DNA from: Gerris lacustris | Taxonomy: Eukaryota > Arthropoda > Insecta > Hemiptera > Gerridae | Direction: 5' to 3' | NCBI GenBank assembly: GCA_951217055.1 | Contig: OX578280.1 | Coordinates: forward strand, 16,035,394 to 16,099,393 | Length of the DNA: 64,000 bases | In this document: positions 12,101-25,500 of the stretch, in pieces | How the letters are laid out: each line of letters opens with the position of its first letter | How positions within the stretch are numbered: the first letter of the stretch is position 1 | The notes under the pieces: generated by a model | What the model was told of the DNA's origin: nothing | The model's input: the letters and a program-made list of their open reading frames with translations, nothing else | Database searches by the model: none | Program-made: the position numbers and the translations under genes

Positions 12101-15100
12101 GTACCTTTGTTCACAGGCCTGAAGATGTTCCTAAAGGAACGAAATATAGCCACTTTTTCATGAAGTAGTCTTCACTTTTATTATTTTTTCACCCCTCACT
12201 GACCCAACAAATTCAACAATTATAATTTGTTTTTATCAATAATTCATACTTTTCTTACATTTCTTCTGAAATAATTCTCACAGATATTAATACTCTTCTT
12301 AGAATTAGAATTGTTTTATGACACTCAGGTTGACCAACCTATGTGGGGGAAGAAATCAAGGGGTGGGAGAGCATCATTTGTTTGTCAACAAAAGAAGGTT
12401 ATTTTACTACTTCAACATTCAACAAATCGCGATCTTTTTACCTGATTTTGCCACTTAGATTTGCGCTTCTTATTTACGAATATGTTTTAAAATTTAATGT
12501 AAGAGTTAATTTCCTTTATAGAATCGTGCAATTTAATATCGGTAATAAAACTTTATGAAAAGTGCAGGCTTAAAACTACTTAGATGAAGAATAAATTTAC
12601 CCAACAGACGTTGAATTGTAATGAAAGGAAGTGTAAGAACCTTTTTCAGTCGAGGTTTTCATTTTAATCTATCAATTTTTGAATTAATGTACAGTGTCAA
12701 AAAGTATTAGTTATTATTTTTCCTGTAAATAAACAATAAACCCTATTATATAACATGGAAATATTGTCCTTTTATGTTTATGTATAGCTGAATTTTCTAA
12801 TTAATTTTCTGTCTGAGTCTTACTTTGTCAGAATAACTTAAGAAATTGAATTGACGGGTAGTTACTGATAAAATTCAAAATAAATGTAATATTTAGTGCA
12901 TTATATTTAATAACAAAAGTGAATTCAAGCCAAGGATCTTATATAAAGCGGATGTAATGTTAAGAAGGGGTTTAAGGCAAAAAAGTGACCCCATGAAGGT
13001 AAGAGAAATTGGAGAAAAAAATCATACTGCGCATGCTCCACGACCTTTGAACTGGGACAAATTACCTTTTTCAACAGGTTATAACCTGACACTATAAACA
13101 AATTCTTGGTAATCTATAACCAAGAGGAAGGTAATTTGTCCCATTGGAGCTAATATTTTACATATCTTCATGGGGTCACTTTTTTGCCTCAATCCTCTAT
13201 CCCCTTTATATAAGATCCTTGATTCAAGCGGTGGAGGTTATAAAGTCTCTTCGAATTAGAACGGTTCCTTAGATCCGCGCCCCTCCACTAGAGACATTTT
13301 TATTTGCCCAGTTGGCCCGACCTTCTAGAATTCAAAATCCAGCGCTCTCATTTGGTTTCTTGTATATTTTCCCGCTCTGTAAAAAACAATTCTAATTGTA
13401 AGAAGACTAAAGTCATTCAAATGTATTATCAGCTAAAAATTGTAAAAGTTCATGGATTTGCGTATTAAGAAACAGTTAATAAACTTCCCTTTCATTAATA
13501 ACTTTGTTCAACTGGTATCAATCTGATCTGCTTTCATAGAGAATTCCTAATCTTGTTAATTTAACATTATTCTTTGGTACCTTTAATTCTGCAATATTTA
13601 AAAATAAATAACAATGTACATTTGAATTATTATACATTCTGCTGATTATAATTATAATAATTTAACATAGTTCAAACAAATATATTAAAGGAAAGCCAAG
13701 GCTGGGAGGTGTGGGTAATCTCTTTTTGAATGTCTGTCTGTTTGTTTGTTTGTTTTATTTTTATGTTATTATTTTTTTTTTACATTTTGTTTAGCGCTTT
13801 TTTGTATACTGAGCGATATTTGTTTTGTTTTTTTCTTTTATTATTTTACTTGTCAGAATGAAGGTTACCCTGTCAAAATGCGTGATGTCGTAAGGCAGAA
13901 ATCAGTCAGCGAGACCGAATCAAGCCCTTTGGTAATATACTTTTAAAAAATACTTAAATCTTTTACTTTTTGTTTTTTTGTAAACAAAATTAAAAGTTGC
14001 GATTAAAAATTCACTTGTTAATTTTTCCTCTATTGACTTCATGATTTCTGATGGACTGTTTATTTTATAATTTTCTATTCCATTTTTTATTATGTTATTC
14101 CATTATTTACCAACTTTTTCATTAAAATATTTTGACTCGTATAACCACGCAATATTTTATTTTTATAAAATTATAATTAAAGTTTAATGAAAATACTTCA
14201 GTCAAATAATATTTAATAGTTGTACATGATTTATTGTGGGGAAATTTATAGTCAAAATTTGACTGAAAAGTATAGAACATAAAGAATAAAGCTTAATAAT
14301 TTTGCACCCGAACTTACCGAAGGTAACGTAAGCTATGTTCTGGAGAACGAACATTATGTTCTCTACTATTTAAAAAAACTCCCAAGGCAGAAATCTGTTT
14401 GTCATCAGAGAACATTTTTCCCCCTATGTCTGTCTGTCTGTCACTCAATTTATGCGAACCAATATATCTTAAAAACTTTTCGTCCGATGTTATTGAAATT
14501 GGATGGTAGGCCATAATTAGCCCATTATTGGTTCGACCTTCTGCAGCAATTTGTTTCTTTTCCACTTGCGCACATACATTTAAATTTCACCTATATCTTC
14601 AAAAGTACTCATATGATATTTTTGATATTTGGATGGTTTTTTAAAAGTAGCTCACACATAGCCCCAGTTTAATTTTAAACCATATAATACGTCGCGTCAG
14701 AGAGGTTACGTAAAAGTGACAAAGGATTCTGTGACGTCATGCGCCCTCCACGATTTTTCGTCAGGTTATCTTTTCTGGCTCATAACAAACCATTGTTTAC
14801 TAGAGTTCTGTAAGCATTTTATAGTTTTTTCCTCTTTTTATTCTATTAAAAGCTTTTTTAACCGTTTTTAACCTTATCATATATTAGTAACATCATTAAT
14901 AAGCCAACAAATGTATACATTATAGATGATAAAACAAATAATTCTCACAAATAACTCAAATAAGATGTAAAATAACTTACTTACAGATATGCTCTATTAC
15001 TCTAATAAAAGCTTTTTTAACTGTTTTTAACCTTATCATATATCAGTAACATCATTAATAAGCCAATAAATGTATACATTTTAGATGATAAAACAAATAA

Positions 15101-18100
15101 TTCTCACAAATAACTCAAAGAAGATGTAAAATAACTTACTCACAGATGTGCTCTTTTTACTCTATTAAAAGCTTTTTTAACTGTTTTTAACCTTATCATG
15201 TATCAGTAACATCATTAATAAGCCAATAAATGTATACATTATAGATGATAATAAAAATAATTGATTAAAAAATAATAATAAAATAAAATAGCACTGATAA
15301 ACCCCAGAAGTACATTGTTTGTTATGAGCCAGGGCAGCTTAGCCAACGTAACAACACACACTTTTTTTAAGTAAGTGACGTCACACTTCCCCGGCGTATT
15401 GGCATTTGTTAATGTAATTTGGCAACTGGATAGACGCCACTTCATATAAGCAGCTATTCTTTAATATCATAATGCTGGGTGATCACTGAGACGGCCCCTT
15501 GCCATAGTTAAGAATTCCCCAAGACTCCCAGCATAAGAAGCGCAGTCCATATCAATAAGCTACAGGGGACATCTCAATCAAAAACCTTGCTTGCCACGCA
15601 GTAAAATAATAAAGGTTTTTTTTTTTCCAATATGCTGTGTAATATGCAACTATGTATTAAACAGTAAGAATATAACAAATCAGAGTTATATAATCCATCA
15701 GAAATTAACAAATTGAAGTTAATAAAGGAATAATTACCACAATTTCCTTAGAAATGTGTTATGATTTGAGCTAAAATTATAATTATTTGATGTGTAATTA
15801 ACTTTTTAAGTGCTTATAATAACATTTCTGTTCACTTCACTTAGTCCAAGAGATACCGAGCAAAAAAGTGTCTGACTAACATCAAGCTTTAATTTTGTGT
15901 ATAAGTTAATCTTTTGATACCTTTTAAGAATATTTGGTTCGCTAAGTTCATCTGCGGGACATAGCTTGGCAGTAGGCGTTTGAAAAAATAAACCAGTAGA
16001 GAGCGGCCATGTCCCTCCAATTTTAGTGGACAATGTGATTTTCATGATCACGAGTACAACATTTATTTGTTTGACCAAAAATTAAGTTGATGTTACATTG
16101 TCACTTGATTGTAGACCACTTCGATTTGGAGTAATATTGGAAAAACAACCTATCAAGTTATAAACTAGCATCAACTTGATTTTCGGTATACAAACTAATT
16201 TTGTACTCAGGTTCATAAAAGTCACATTGTCCACCAAAATTGGGGGTACATGGCTGCTCTCCACCAGTTTGTTTTTTTCAAATGCCTATTGCCAAGCTAT
16301 GTTCCGCAGAAAAACTTAGACGTCCACATATTCTTAAAGGCACCAAAAGATTAACTTATACATAATATTCTAGCTTGATGTTAGTCAGAAACATTTTTGC
16401 ACGCTATCTCCTGGTCTATTTCATATTTATAAAAGAATTCTACATTCCTCCTTAAATTTCTAACTATATTAGTTGCTTTTTTGTTTGGTGTTTTTATTTT
16501 TTATTTTTTTCATTTGACCCATTCTACACATTAAAATTTGGAACACAAATAATCAAGATTCTTTACAGAATATCAAATTAATTTTCAAATTTCAAATAAA
16601 GAATTCCTTTAAATTAATATGATACCTACAGTAAAATTACTGTTTCCTCCAATTCAAATTCATCTGCTATATATCTGTTATTATTTTTTATTTTCCATTT
16701 TCTTAACCTTTTAAAATGGAAATGAACTATCCTCCAATCTAAGTGTAAGTAGTTATAACTGTTTTTCATTACATTTTCAAAACATACATGCTATTATTAT
16801 TTATTAATGTATCACTGTGTAAAGCAAACGTTTAATGTGCACTTGCAACACCTGCTTTAACAATTGTTTTGCATGAAAATAATGTCTAAAATTAGTTGCA
16901 CTGTTAAAGAATTAATTTAATTTTTAAAAATTTGCATTTTTTATTCTTATTAAAAAATTATTAATTTGTGTTATAGGTATGCTTTATATTTAAATATTAT
17001 TTTTCTTGCTAATTTATTTTATAAATGATCATGTTCTTATTAAAATTTAATGTTTCATTTATAGGTTGAATTATTCAAATTAAAAAAATGTTTTATAATT
17101 TAATACTTACTAAAAAATATTATTATTTTTAATATTAGTTTACATAAAATTGTAAATTTGCTAAAACCACTAAAAAAAGTAAAAGTAATTTTACTTTAGT
17201 ATCATTCTAAAAATTTATTTAGACTTTAGGAGACTAAAAAATTACCTCAAAACTCTTTTTTGTGTGGTATTTTGTGAATGGTAAGATGGTTTTAAACATA
17301 TATATTGATAATGACAAATATGATTTCTTGGGACAAATTAAATTTGTTTTAAGGATATTATAAAATGGGACTAAAAGATAACTGAGTAGTAAATACACTA
17401 TTTAAATTAAGCTTTTTTCCAATAAAAGACATAAAAAAATACATTTTTTGTAATCTTTAAAAATCAAAACCATTTTGGAAGAAAAGGTTACAGATGTTGA
17501 TAACCTGATAACTTTTGATCCTTTTTTGTTGATGAAAGTATACAAATCATTGAAAGACTAAAACACGCTGCCTTCTTGGACCTCTTTATTGTGGACCTAT
17601 GTACATTAATTATTTTTGAATATTACATAAAAATGTATCATAAAAATTACTTCTAATCGATGGAGAAACAAACCCGGACTCTCTCCGTCCACGCTTTAAG
17701 CTATTTTCTCGGGAACTAGATTTTTTCCCGGGAAAACTACTTATATTTTTATATTCGTATTTAAATGGACTACATTTTAATCAAAATTGTCAACCGTTTT
17801 CGAGAAATAATTTGTCATTGTTTTTCAAAGTTTTTGGAGGGTAGCGCCCCCAAAATTAAAGCTAAAATTCATTTCTCGATTTTGCCTCGGGGTATGATTT
17901 TTCTGAACATGCATGCCAAATTTCGTCAAAATCGGTCCAGTAGGTTAGACTCCAGGTGGTCTGCACAGACGACCGACAGACATTTTTTAAAAACTATTTC
18001 TTTGGAAAAACGTGTAAATCCATCAAAATTGAATTTTCAAGCCATCACAATACTTTCTCTTTATATGAGAAATTAAAAACTGATTTGAATGTATACTTAC

Positions 18101-21100
18101 CCTTTAGTGATAATTCATTATCAAAGTATTGCATGGGTGACAGACACCCATCTTCACCAGTTACGGGTTACCAATTATTTTAGGATAAGACGTTACGTTA
18201 TTAATTTTTCCCACAACTGTTTTTATTAAATCCCACTTTTATTAATATGGACATTTAGATGTCCATATATATATATATATATTTCTTTAAATTAATTCTT
18301 GTCACTTCTTTAAATTGATATGACTAAATTTTGATTGCATTAATGTCTTTACTAATCTATTTTATTTGTTGGGTTTATCAGGGTTTAGGTACTTTGAAGA
18401 AGACTAAGGGTGGTGGTGAGAGCGCATCTCAGGAGAAACTCACAGGTGCTTCTCAGGACACACCTGATCTAGAAACTGGTATTGTTCATCTTGGATCTCC
18501 TATTAGAAAGAGGAAGACTACCCAAAGTATTCAGGCACATGGGTCCTTCTTCTTAAGAGTTGGAGCTATTGGTAAATAATTTTATACACATAATGTGTGA
18601 CATTTTTGTAATGAGTATAATAAACTTTAAAGAGTTAATGTGGATATATTATGATATAGTACATTATGCGTCTAGTGCGGAAAGTAGTATTTTGCATGCG
18701 AGTGTGGAGTTTGCACCCGAGCGACATCGAGGGTAGTAAAACCACACGAGCAAAGCAAAATGCAGTTTTCGAACGAGTTGCATACCGTACTTTATCTACG
18801 ATTGTTGGATTTTAATAATAAATACAGAAAAAACAGTTACTTTAATTAAACAAACAGCAAATTAGTTTTGTTTAATGGAAACAAACATGCTAATCGTGCA
18901 ATAAAGTGAGGAATTCTTCTTTATTTCCGTACTAGTGTGAAAATGAAGAACAATTATGAAACGCGCATGCTCAATGAATACAACTACGAAAAGAATCACT
19001 TTCTAAGCATCTAAACAGAGATAAAATGTTTATATTTTGTATCAATCGTAGATAAAAGATATTACATCTGCATCACAATATTTTATCTAAATCAAGTTTT
19101 AGTTACTTGTTCTTCGTGCTTTTATTTTTTCTTCGGCCCTTTATGAATAGTAAATTTAACTAATATGATTTTGTTAGATAATGAATCAATTGTTCTAAAC
19201 CACTCTGGTTAAAAAATATTTGCTTTAGTGGATTTTTACATTAACCTGGTAAATTTTCCACATTTCAACATTTCATGGACATTTTTCCATCCCAAAAATA
19301 CTTGTTTTAAGTCCAAAATCATGACACCTTGCAACCCTTTACTCATTCAGAAATTAAATTTTACATCTTACTTGGTTGTAAGTTTTCTCCTACTCTCAAT
19401 GGTAAAGTGTAGTCAAACCTGACTTTAATAAGTCAACACCACCTAGCTTTTAGCTTCTACATTGTGGTAGTCTGATATTGGTTACTGCTGTTATTAAACT
19501 AAATATATATATATATTTTCCTTCAAGGATTTTTATTTTCCTTGTAATTAATCCATTGATGTTTTTGTTTCAGCTTTTGGTTTGGGCACTATGATCTATA
19601 ACGGGTTGGAACTTGGTGCTTTCTTTGAAGTTCCGTTCAATTCAAGCTGCTACGAGATACTGAGAGGTGTAAACCCTGTGTTACAGATGATCTTTACTTT
19701 CATGCAGATGTACTTCATATTCATGAACTCAAGGGTAACTATTACTGATTAGACTATTAGAACTACGATTGTTCTGTGCTTAATCCTATTCTTTTCTTAT
19801 ATTCTTAGTGACAACTTATGGTCATTATGCAGACACAAACACTGTATGTTTGTCTACTCTCTGAATCGAAAGCTAGACGTAATGTTCTTTACACCTTGAT
19901 ATACTGATTCTTGAAATCACCTTTTATGAAGTCCTAGTTGAGCAGACCTACATAGTGCTTACCTTTGCGATCTCATGGAAGTTTTTGTTAACAACAAGAC
20001 AAAGGTATTAGTCTGGAGCATCTATTAATATTATCATCAATAGAATGCTTCTTAATGGGACATCTGCATTTCTGGGGAAACAGAAAAGATTGGCTTGAAA
20101 AAAGAAGATGGTTGGGGTTGTTTTGAATTACAGTAGAGTCTAACTAATCCAGACCTTGCTAGTCCAGTCATCCGGTTAATCCAGACAGACCTCAATACTG
20201 TAAAATCAAAATACCTAAAAGAACAAACTAAAAACCTAAAAAAACCTTTTTTATCCTAAATCAATTTTTAGATTTAAAAAGTGTACCTATGTTGAAACTA
20301 TAGTCATTTTTATGATAAAAACATTGATTTTAATTGTTTTAATTGCATCCAGCTAAAACTACAGTAGAACCTCGCTTACACGACCCTCAATAACACGACA
20401 ACCTCGAACCTCGATAACATGACTGATAGCCAAAATAACCTTGATAACACGACCCTCAACAAAAAGAGCACCTCGATAACAAGACTGTTTCCCTAATCCC
20501 CTTGAGACACTTCTTATAGAGGTTCTACTGTAGTTTTACAGACTTTTTAAAACTGATTTTGTTTAATCCGGACTTTCGATGATCTGGACTGTCCTCGGTC
20601 CCATTAAAGCTGGATTAGCAAGACTCTACTTTATTGCTTATTGACACATAATACTAGTTTTATTAAAATCTTTAAGTTAGAATATAAGATATCGGTAAAA
20701 ATGTTGTTTTCTCTATTTCAAACAATCTTAATCACTTCATGGTGGTGTCGCTGTTGGTTTTACTAAAAAATGTTCGTCTCATCAAATAGGTGATGATAGA
20801 ATCTTTGCCAGTCCTGAAATTCCAATTTTACATTTGAAGCTCTCATTTAAGTAAGCGTTGCGCACGAACTCTTAGACAGATAACGCTGTCAAGCAAACTT
20901 AGCCTGAGCATTAGTTAAAGGAACATGTATATTAAATTTCAATTAAATTGGTCAACTTTTACTCAAGTTATTGCCGGACAGGTTAACGTTATAGCCAGAC
21001 AGACAGAAAGACAGGATGCACATTCTGTTGAATGTAACAAGTTTGCTTAGGCTCGCTTTAATCAGGTCATTATAGAATGGCTTAATCAGCCACTTGGCTC

Positions 21101-22536
21101 GTCTGTCAATGCAATCATTAGTGTGGATCATGCAGCTCTTAGGGTATTGAACTTAGATTATTACTGGTGTATAAGCTTTGGTTCATTAGTTGCAATGGTT
21201 TTTTTTGTATAAAGGCATTATAAGAATTCAGCCTAAAGGAAGTAATGTACTGCCAAATCTCAATTAATGAATTTAACGTTCTTGCAGCTTGTTCAAAGTC
21301 AAAATTGTCATAAGTCAGATTCACTCTCTCTCTTTCCTCGTTTACTTTTGTAGTATAAGCTATAAAAAATCAATAAAGGCTGACTTAATTGAGGAGCTTT
21401 GTATCAAAGACAGACAAGAGCACATTTCAAAATTTTACAGGAGAGCCGAAAAACTGTAGCTCAAATTCTACTGGTGCTAGAGCAATGATTTTTTTTCTGT
21501 AGATTCTTAATAGACTCAAAACTAGTTTTTTAGCTAGTAGTAGAAACTAGTATTTTAGCTGCTAAATGGAGTTACAAAGTGGAGTTGTCCGCTTTTGAAA
21601 CAAAAACAATGTTTTGTCCATTTTTGAAGCAAAATAATGGTTAGAATAATAATATTGGAGAAATAAATTTTTTTCACGTTTTTCAGAGTTCTTAGGGGGT
21701 AGTGCCCCCAAATTTAGAGCTAAATTTGATTTCTCGATTTCCCCTCGGGGTATCATTTTTCTAAACAGTATGACAAAATGGTAGGAGTAGGTATTTAGAT
21801 GCTAAAGCCCGCAGTGCATCATAGGAACGAGTTAGTGAAATGCAGCCTCCTGATTGGCTGTTTCGGTCATGTCCACTTTTGAAGCAAAACCTGTGTTGAC
21901 TTGTCCGTATTTAAAACAAAACTACAAATATTATTGCATTTTTACCCCTTTTCTGGTCGTTTTTTATGCAAATGGATAGCAGAATCTGATGCAGCAGCCA
22001 AAAATCTATAAGAAACAATCGATAACTGAAATTCGGAAAAAATGTCGAATGTCTGTCTTTGATACTAGGCTCCTCAATTCTTACTTATTGAACAAAATCA
22101 ATGAAGTACCAAAATTAACTATGTTTGAGTACATTTATTGTAGTGACTATATAATAGCAATACAAAGTAAATAAATTAATATAATCAATCATTTGTTTAT
22201 CATAAGTTAAATTTTTGTAAGAAGCCATTCTGTTTGAATAAGATTCTTAATAAACCTTAATAGCGTTTGATCAAATAAAAGGTTGAACATTTTTTAACTT
22301 CATTAGCCTTCTTTAAGTCTTTCAATTCAAATTGATTCAATTGAAGATAGGTAATTTATTGGCTAATTTGGGTATTTTAAATAAGTAGTAATGCTCACAG
22401 ACAAAATCCCTAATATAGTTTTCCACTTACATCCATCAGTGTTGTAATAAATTATATAATACATAGCTACATCTCTATTTTATTCTATTCCATCTTATCT
22501 TATTCAAGCGAGCTTCTTACATTCAACGAAATATGC

Positions 22537-22567
<31 letters not shown>

Positions 22568-25500
22568 GTGTAACGTTTACCTGTCGGACGATAACTTGAG
22601 AAAAACATGACCGATTTAGTTGAAATTTGGTATACATGTTCCTCTCACTAATACCCAGGCTAAGTTCGTTGGACAGCGTGATCCGTACAAGAGTTCGCGC
22701 GCAACGCTCGCGTAAACGAGAGGTCCAAAAATTAAATTGGAATTTCAGGACAGGAAAAGATTCTATCATCATCTATTCGATGAGACGAACATTTTTTTCA
22801 AATAACATTTTTTAGTAAAACCAACAGCGACACTGCTATCAATTAATAAAGATCGCTAAAACTATTAAAGCGGACCTAAACGTTTATAATAAAGAAAACA
22901 ATCTTGTTACCGATATCTTACGTTCTAACGTAACGATTTTAATAAAACTTCATATACACCATCTAATGCACAATTGAAACAAGCATGCAACATTTCAATT
23001 TGATACATGCAGTAGTTTTTTTGTAGCAAAGAAATACATTTTATAATAATTGAAAAGGAGATGTGTGGTTAGAGGAATAGTAAGAATACGGGGTGGTTCC
23101 CTTACTACTAGCCGCTGTATTACTACCAAACCCACTATCTATCAACTCATCATGATTCATGATTATCTATTTTTTCAGTATTCAATACATATTTATTACT
23201 ATACGCTCGCTTCAATGATAGAGCCACGCGATGCCTAGTTTTATTCAATGTTATCCTATTTTATTCCATCTTATCTTATTTTATTTTATTCCATCTTATC
23301 TTATTTTATTCCATCTTATTTTATTCCATATTATCTTATTCCATCTTATTTTATTCCATATTATCTTATTCCATCTTATTTTATTTTATTCCATCTTTGA
23401 TTAAAAGTTTATCCATTATTCAAATATAAAATTGATTTAACTTTTTAAAATAAATAAAATGTTTTGATTTTATGTTTCAGTTGAATATCCACCGATTCAA
23501 GGTGATCGCCAGGTTTGGTTTGATGCATATAGTCGCTACCAACTTGTGTGTTTGGATCCGTACGCTAGTGTTGGAAAGTCTCAAGGAGATCACAGGTTAT
23601 CTTAATACTAACACGACTGCAGCGTCCCCCAACCCACCTCTTGTTCATCACCAATCCACCGGTTTGTCTTTTTTTACCCTTTTATTATTTTTTATTTATT
23701 CCTTAAGTGTTTTCTTTGATATTGCACTTGGTGATAACTGTTTTTATGTCACGAATATGTTTGTACGTATATTGTGTTTGATTTTTTTTTTCCTCCTCCT
23801 GGTGTTCGGTACTTGGCATAATTAGATATATGGTTCAGCTTTTGTAAAGTTTTAACTCCCTTGCACAATTTAAGAAGAATATATATTTTAAATAATATTT
23901 TCATGGTGTTGAAAACTATATAACAAGGATTTATCTAAAGAGCAGTTGGAATTTATCTTAATCTCAAAGTATCATTTTAGGCACTTCTTTAGATTGTTAC
24001 TCCTCTTATAAAAAAAACAGAGGGGAGTAACAATCTAAAGAAGGTGTACGAAATGTTCTTCTTTAGACTGTTACTCTTCTTATAAATCAGAAGTGTGATA
24101 TTCCTTCGTCCCAAAGTACATTGGACTAAACATACCTTTGTCTTAATAGTTATTTAGTCAAAGTCATTTATATTCTAAGTCAACATAGGGGAGTAACAAT
24201 CTAAAGAAGTACCTCATTTTATAAAATATACGACAATCTTACCTTATTGTAATTTAGCGTAAGCTAAGTTTTTGTATAATTTAGCAAAAGCTAAGTTTGA
24301 TCATTTTTAGGTTTGTGAAAATGACCATTTCATTTATCCACTTTGTGTATTATTTGCTGTGTTTATTATGTACACAATTTCTATTCTTTTCTATACTTTT
24401 ATATTACCTCCATCTCATTTTCAATATAACCAGGCCTCGATTTGAGGCGGAACGCGGCGGAACGGCGTTCCGGGACCTCTCTCTCTCTTAAAAAATTATC
24501 GGCACTAAAATTTGCACTTAGAGTGTGGGTATATGTCTAAAACTGCTTAAAATGCTGTTTTAGAACGTTTATTTTTCAAATTTTTTTCCGGGGGAGGACC
24601 CCCGGACCCCCCTCCTCTGGGGGGAGGGGGAGATGGTAGGTTGTAGTTCCGGCACCTCAATTTTTAGAAATCGAGCACTGAATATAACATAAGCATAACA
24701 TTGTTAGGCTTGATTAATTTTATAGTGATTCTATTTAATCTATTTAACTAACATTATTTATCAAATCAAGGAAATTTATGTATTATAATCATTTAATTTT
24801 AAGATACTCTTATATTCTTTGATAGCTATTAAAGAAGCTTTTTTAAAGCTATTAAAGAATATAAGAGTATCTTAAAATTAAATGATTAGAATACATGAAT
24901 TTCCTTGATTTGATAAATAATGTTAGTTAAATAGATTCTTGGTTCGAATATCTCTGATTGTGTTGTTATGCTCCACAGTTTTTGATTTTTGTTTTTCATC
25001 ATTGATACCAATTCCACTAGAAAATACAATGAATATATTTTTATACTCCTTTGAAAAGTATAATTTAATCATTTATTTTTATATATAAAAGTTTTATTAA
25101 TACCTCATTAAAACTAATATTATTGGCTTGATCAAGATTTTTGTGAAACGTAGCCCTATTAAAGTTATTAATTATTAGTCCTACATATAAACTATTCTTA
25201 TTACTGATTTATTGACCCTAGAATGCTTATCTACGTCATTTTGACTTGTATATTTTTGAAAAAAGGTGGTATTGACTCCACCACTAGTTTTTTCCCGCCC
25301 ATATTGAAGTCTGCTTCAGGCAAATGTTACAAATAGTTTTGTCTTTTTAGTTTATGGTGGTATAAATAATATCTATATTATCTGCCATACCCTAGTCTGT
25401 AATATTTGTCCAAAAACTGGTCAAATTTATATTGTTTATAATTTAAAAAAAAAAAGGTTTTCTTGTTCTTTATGTTTTTATATGACAATAGAAGTTAAAA

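Larger units (their letters stand above)
3136..13856 (+). other. Otopetrin intron 1 (10.7 kb, repeat-filled)
   Basis: Bounded by GTAACT and CTTGTCAG. It holds at least seven repeat units annotated separately: a decayed dispersed repeat, a mariner-like MITE with a nested SINE, a TIR element with an ORF relic, a direct repeat pair, a 19-bp minisatellite, a 454-bp-arm palindrome and a hAT-like MITE. Between these, for example 4300-5500 and 8550-9780, only AT-rich sequence and homopolymer runs were seen. Confidence 0.8.

Noticed and set aside
15806..16264. Two minus-strand ORFs of 90 and 60 codons
   Set aside because: Both lie within a palindromic MITE; the same phrases occur in non-coding copies with stops.
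22541..22566. CRISPR-like short repeats (TGTC)n
   Set aside because: Tetranucleotide microsatellite without spacers, in a eukaryotic repeat.
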